DNA of 64,000 nucleotides. Source: Streptomyces minutiscleroticus (lineage in GTDB: Bacteria; Actinomycetota; Actinomycetes; Streptomycetales; Streptomycetaceae). The stretch covers positions 372,001 through 436,000 of the forward strand of contig NZ_BMVU01000002.1 in the NCBI RefSeq assembly GCF_014650875.1, in the 5' to 3' direction. Each line of letters begins with the position of its first letter. Position 1 is the first letter of the stretch. The position numbers were made by a program, and so were the translations under genes. Below are positions 63,209-64,000 of the stretch, piece by piece. The notes below the pieces were generated by a model, which made no database searches, was not told where the DNA came from, and saw nothing but the letters and a program-made list of their open reading frames with translations.

Positions 63209-64000
63209 ATGGCGAGTACACCGGCGGAAGCGACGGGAGCAGGGGCCGCGGCGTCCGCGGGACCTGCGGGGTCCGCGGGGTCCGAGGAGTCCTCGGGGTC
63301 CGCGTCCCGGGAGCGCGGGGCGGCGGACGGCACGGAGAGGACACCGCCGGAAGCGACGCGAGCAGGGGCCACGGCACCCGTGAGGACCGCGGAGGCCACG
63401 GGGCCCGCGGAAGCCACGGGACCCGCGAGAACCGCGGAAACCGTACGCCCGTCACGCGAACCGGCGGACGGCGCGGAGAAGACGCCCGCCGAGGGGACGG
63501 AGACGGAGTCCACGGGAACCGCAGGAGCCGAGGGAGCCGCGGGTCCCGCGAAGGCCGCGCGGCGGACGCACGGGCCGGCGAAGGGCGCGGAGGGGACTCC
63601 GCCGAAGGCGGGGGCGGCAGGGGCCGCCCGGTCCCCGAAGGTCACGCTTCCCCCGCGGCCCGCGAGAACCGCACCCCGGACGACCGAGCCGACCACGGGC
63701 GCGCAGAGGACGCCGCCGAAGGCGGAAGCAGCGGGAACCACCCGGTCCCCGAAGGTCACGCTCCCCGCGCAGCCCGCGAGAACCGCACCCCGGACGACCG
63801 GCCCGGCGACGGGCGCGGAGAAGGCGCCACCGGCGGCGGCAGCTCCAGGAGCCACCCTGTCCGTCAAGGTCGTACTCCCCGCACGGCCCGCGAGGACCGC
63901 GCCCCGGACGCCCGGGCCGCCGGAAGCGGACAGCGCGGAGGGAGCCGCGAGGAAGGCCGCGAAGGAGGAGGCGGAGAGGACGCCCGCCACGGCTACCACC
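63209..64000 (+). CDS. N-terminal part of a repetitive, disordered Ala/Pro/Thr-rich protein (runs off window)
   Basis: An open frame from ATG 63209 continues past the right edge, at least 264 codons, with no stop. GGGGAGGG lies about six bases upstream. The sequence is almost entirely A, P, T, G, E, R and K, with no fold. From about codon 140 it contains three 38-residue units (SPKVTLPPRPARTAPRTT type), encoded by 114-bp DNA repeats from about 63630. No signal peptide is seen. It could be a disordered N-terminus of a larger membrane or regulatory protein, or a repeat-expanded sequence; function cannot be called. Third-position G/C bias is consistent with coding. Confidence 0.6.
   Translation, partial: MASTPAEATGAGAAASAGPAGSAGSEESSGSASRERGAADGTERTPPEATRAGATAPVRTAEATGPAEATGPARTAETVRPSREPADGAEKTPAEGTETESTGTAGAEGAAGPAKAARRTHGPAKGAEGTPPKAGAAGAARSPKVTLPPRPARTAPRTTEPTTGAQRTPPKAEAAGTTRSPKVTLPAQPARTAPRTTGPATGAEKAPPAAAAPGATLSVKVVLPARPARTAPRTPGPPEADSAEGAARKAAKEEAERTPATATT

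Noticed and set aside
63001..63999. Leftward open frame at the right edge (Ala/Val/Ser-rich)
   Set aside because: It has no ribosome site and ends in the enoyl-CoA hydratase upstream region. The rightward frame from 63209 has GGGGAGGG at its start, so the leftward frame is treated as a mirror of its repeats.

Overview
The window is high-GC actinobacterial chromosome, almost certainly Streptomyces. The signs are extreme third-position G/C bias, frequent GTG/TTG starts, probable leaderless genes, a DasR-type operator at a chitinase gene, SigR-type promoters at mca and msrA, mycothiol chemistry (mca), and a cell-wall protein with an LAxTG (class E) sorting signal. The set pck, mca, greA, ilvA, metB, msrA and hutH resembles core Streptomyces chromosome rather than a plasmid or island. 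I saw no rRNA, tRNA, CRISPR, prophage or complete insertion sequence. One short miniature inverted-repeat element is present.

Layout. 1-4.2 kb: secreted GH18 chitinase, then an ECF sigma factor and a membrane protein with a duplicated outer domain. 4.2-8.3 kb: a MITE-like repeat, a non-canonical Nramp-type transporter, a secreted M14 carboxypeptidase and an acidic protein. 8.4-15.8 kb: a divergent D-amino-acid catabolic cluster (GntP permease, RidA, IclR, PfkB kinase / PLP D-amino-acid deaminase, D-aminoacylase). 16-23.4 kb: secreted serine protease, aminotransferase, small conserved protein, PEP carboxykinase, PAQR/hemolysin III protein, TetR remnant, Mut7-C protein. 23.4-30 kb: four overlapping genes (processive GT2, GT39-like enzyme, DPM1-GtrA fusion, copper-radical oxidase) that look like a surface-glycan system.

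30-36 kb: a DUF255/thioredoxin-fold protein and a membrane-anchored STAND NTPase with TPR repeats. 36-47.4 kb: mca, DUF4307, greA, a DrrAB-like ABC exporter, ilvA, MarR, a small sigma-like gene overlapping a single-TM partner, metB, a conserved membrane protein and msrA. 47.5-58 kb: zinc alcohol dehydrogenase with divergent XRE regulator, a monooxygenase-globin fusion, a large S8 protease, a MacB-type ABC transporter and a lipoprotein L,D-transpeptidase. 58-64 kb: an acidic protein, an LAxTG surface protein, hutH, a GAF-GGDEF protein, an enoyl-CoA hydratase, and the repetitive start of a gene that runs off the right edge.

The best candidates for undescribed biology are the glycosyltransferase/copper-oxidase operon (23413-29994) and the membrane-anchored STAND ATPase (32470-35673). 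Next come the D-amino-acid cluster with its unexplained sugar kinase, the monooxygenase-globin fusion and the minimal sigma/TM pair at 43.05-43.83 kb. Several short-period repeats (7, 15, 21, 23 and 114 bp) also stand out. Family names come from reading sequence motifs; no database search was possible.
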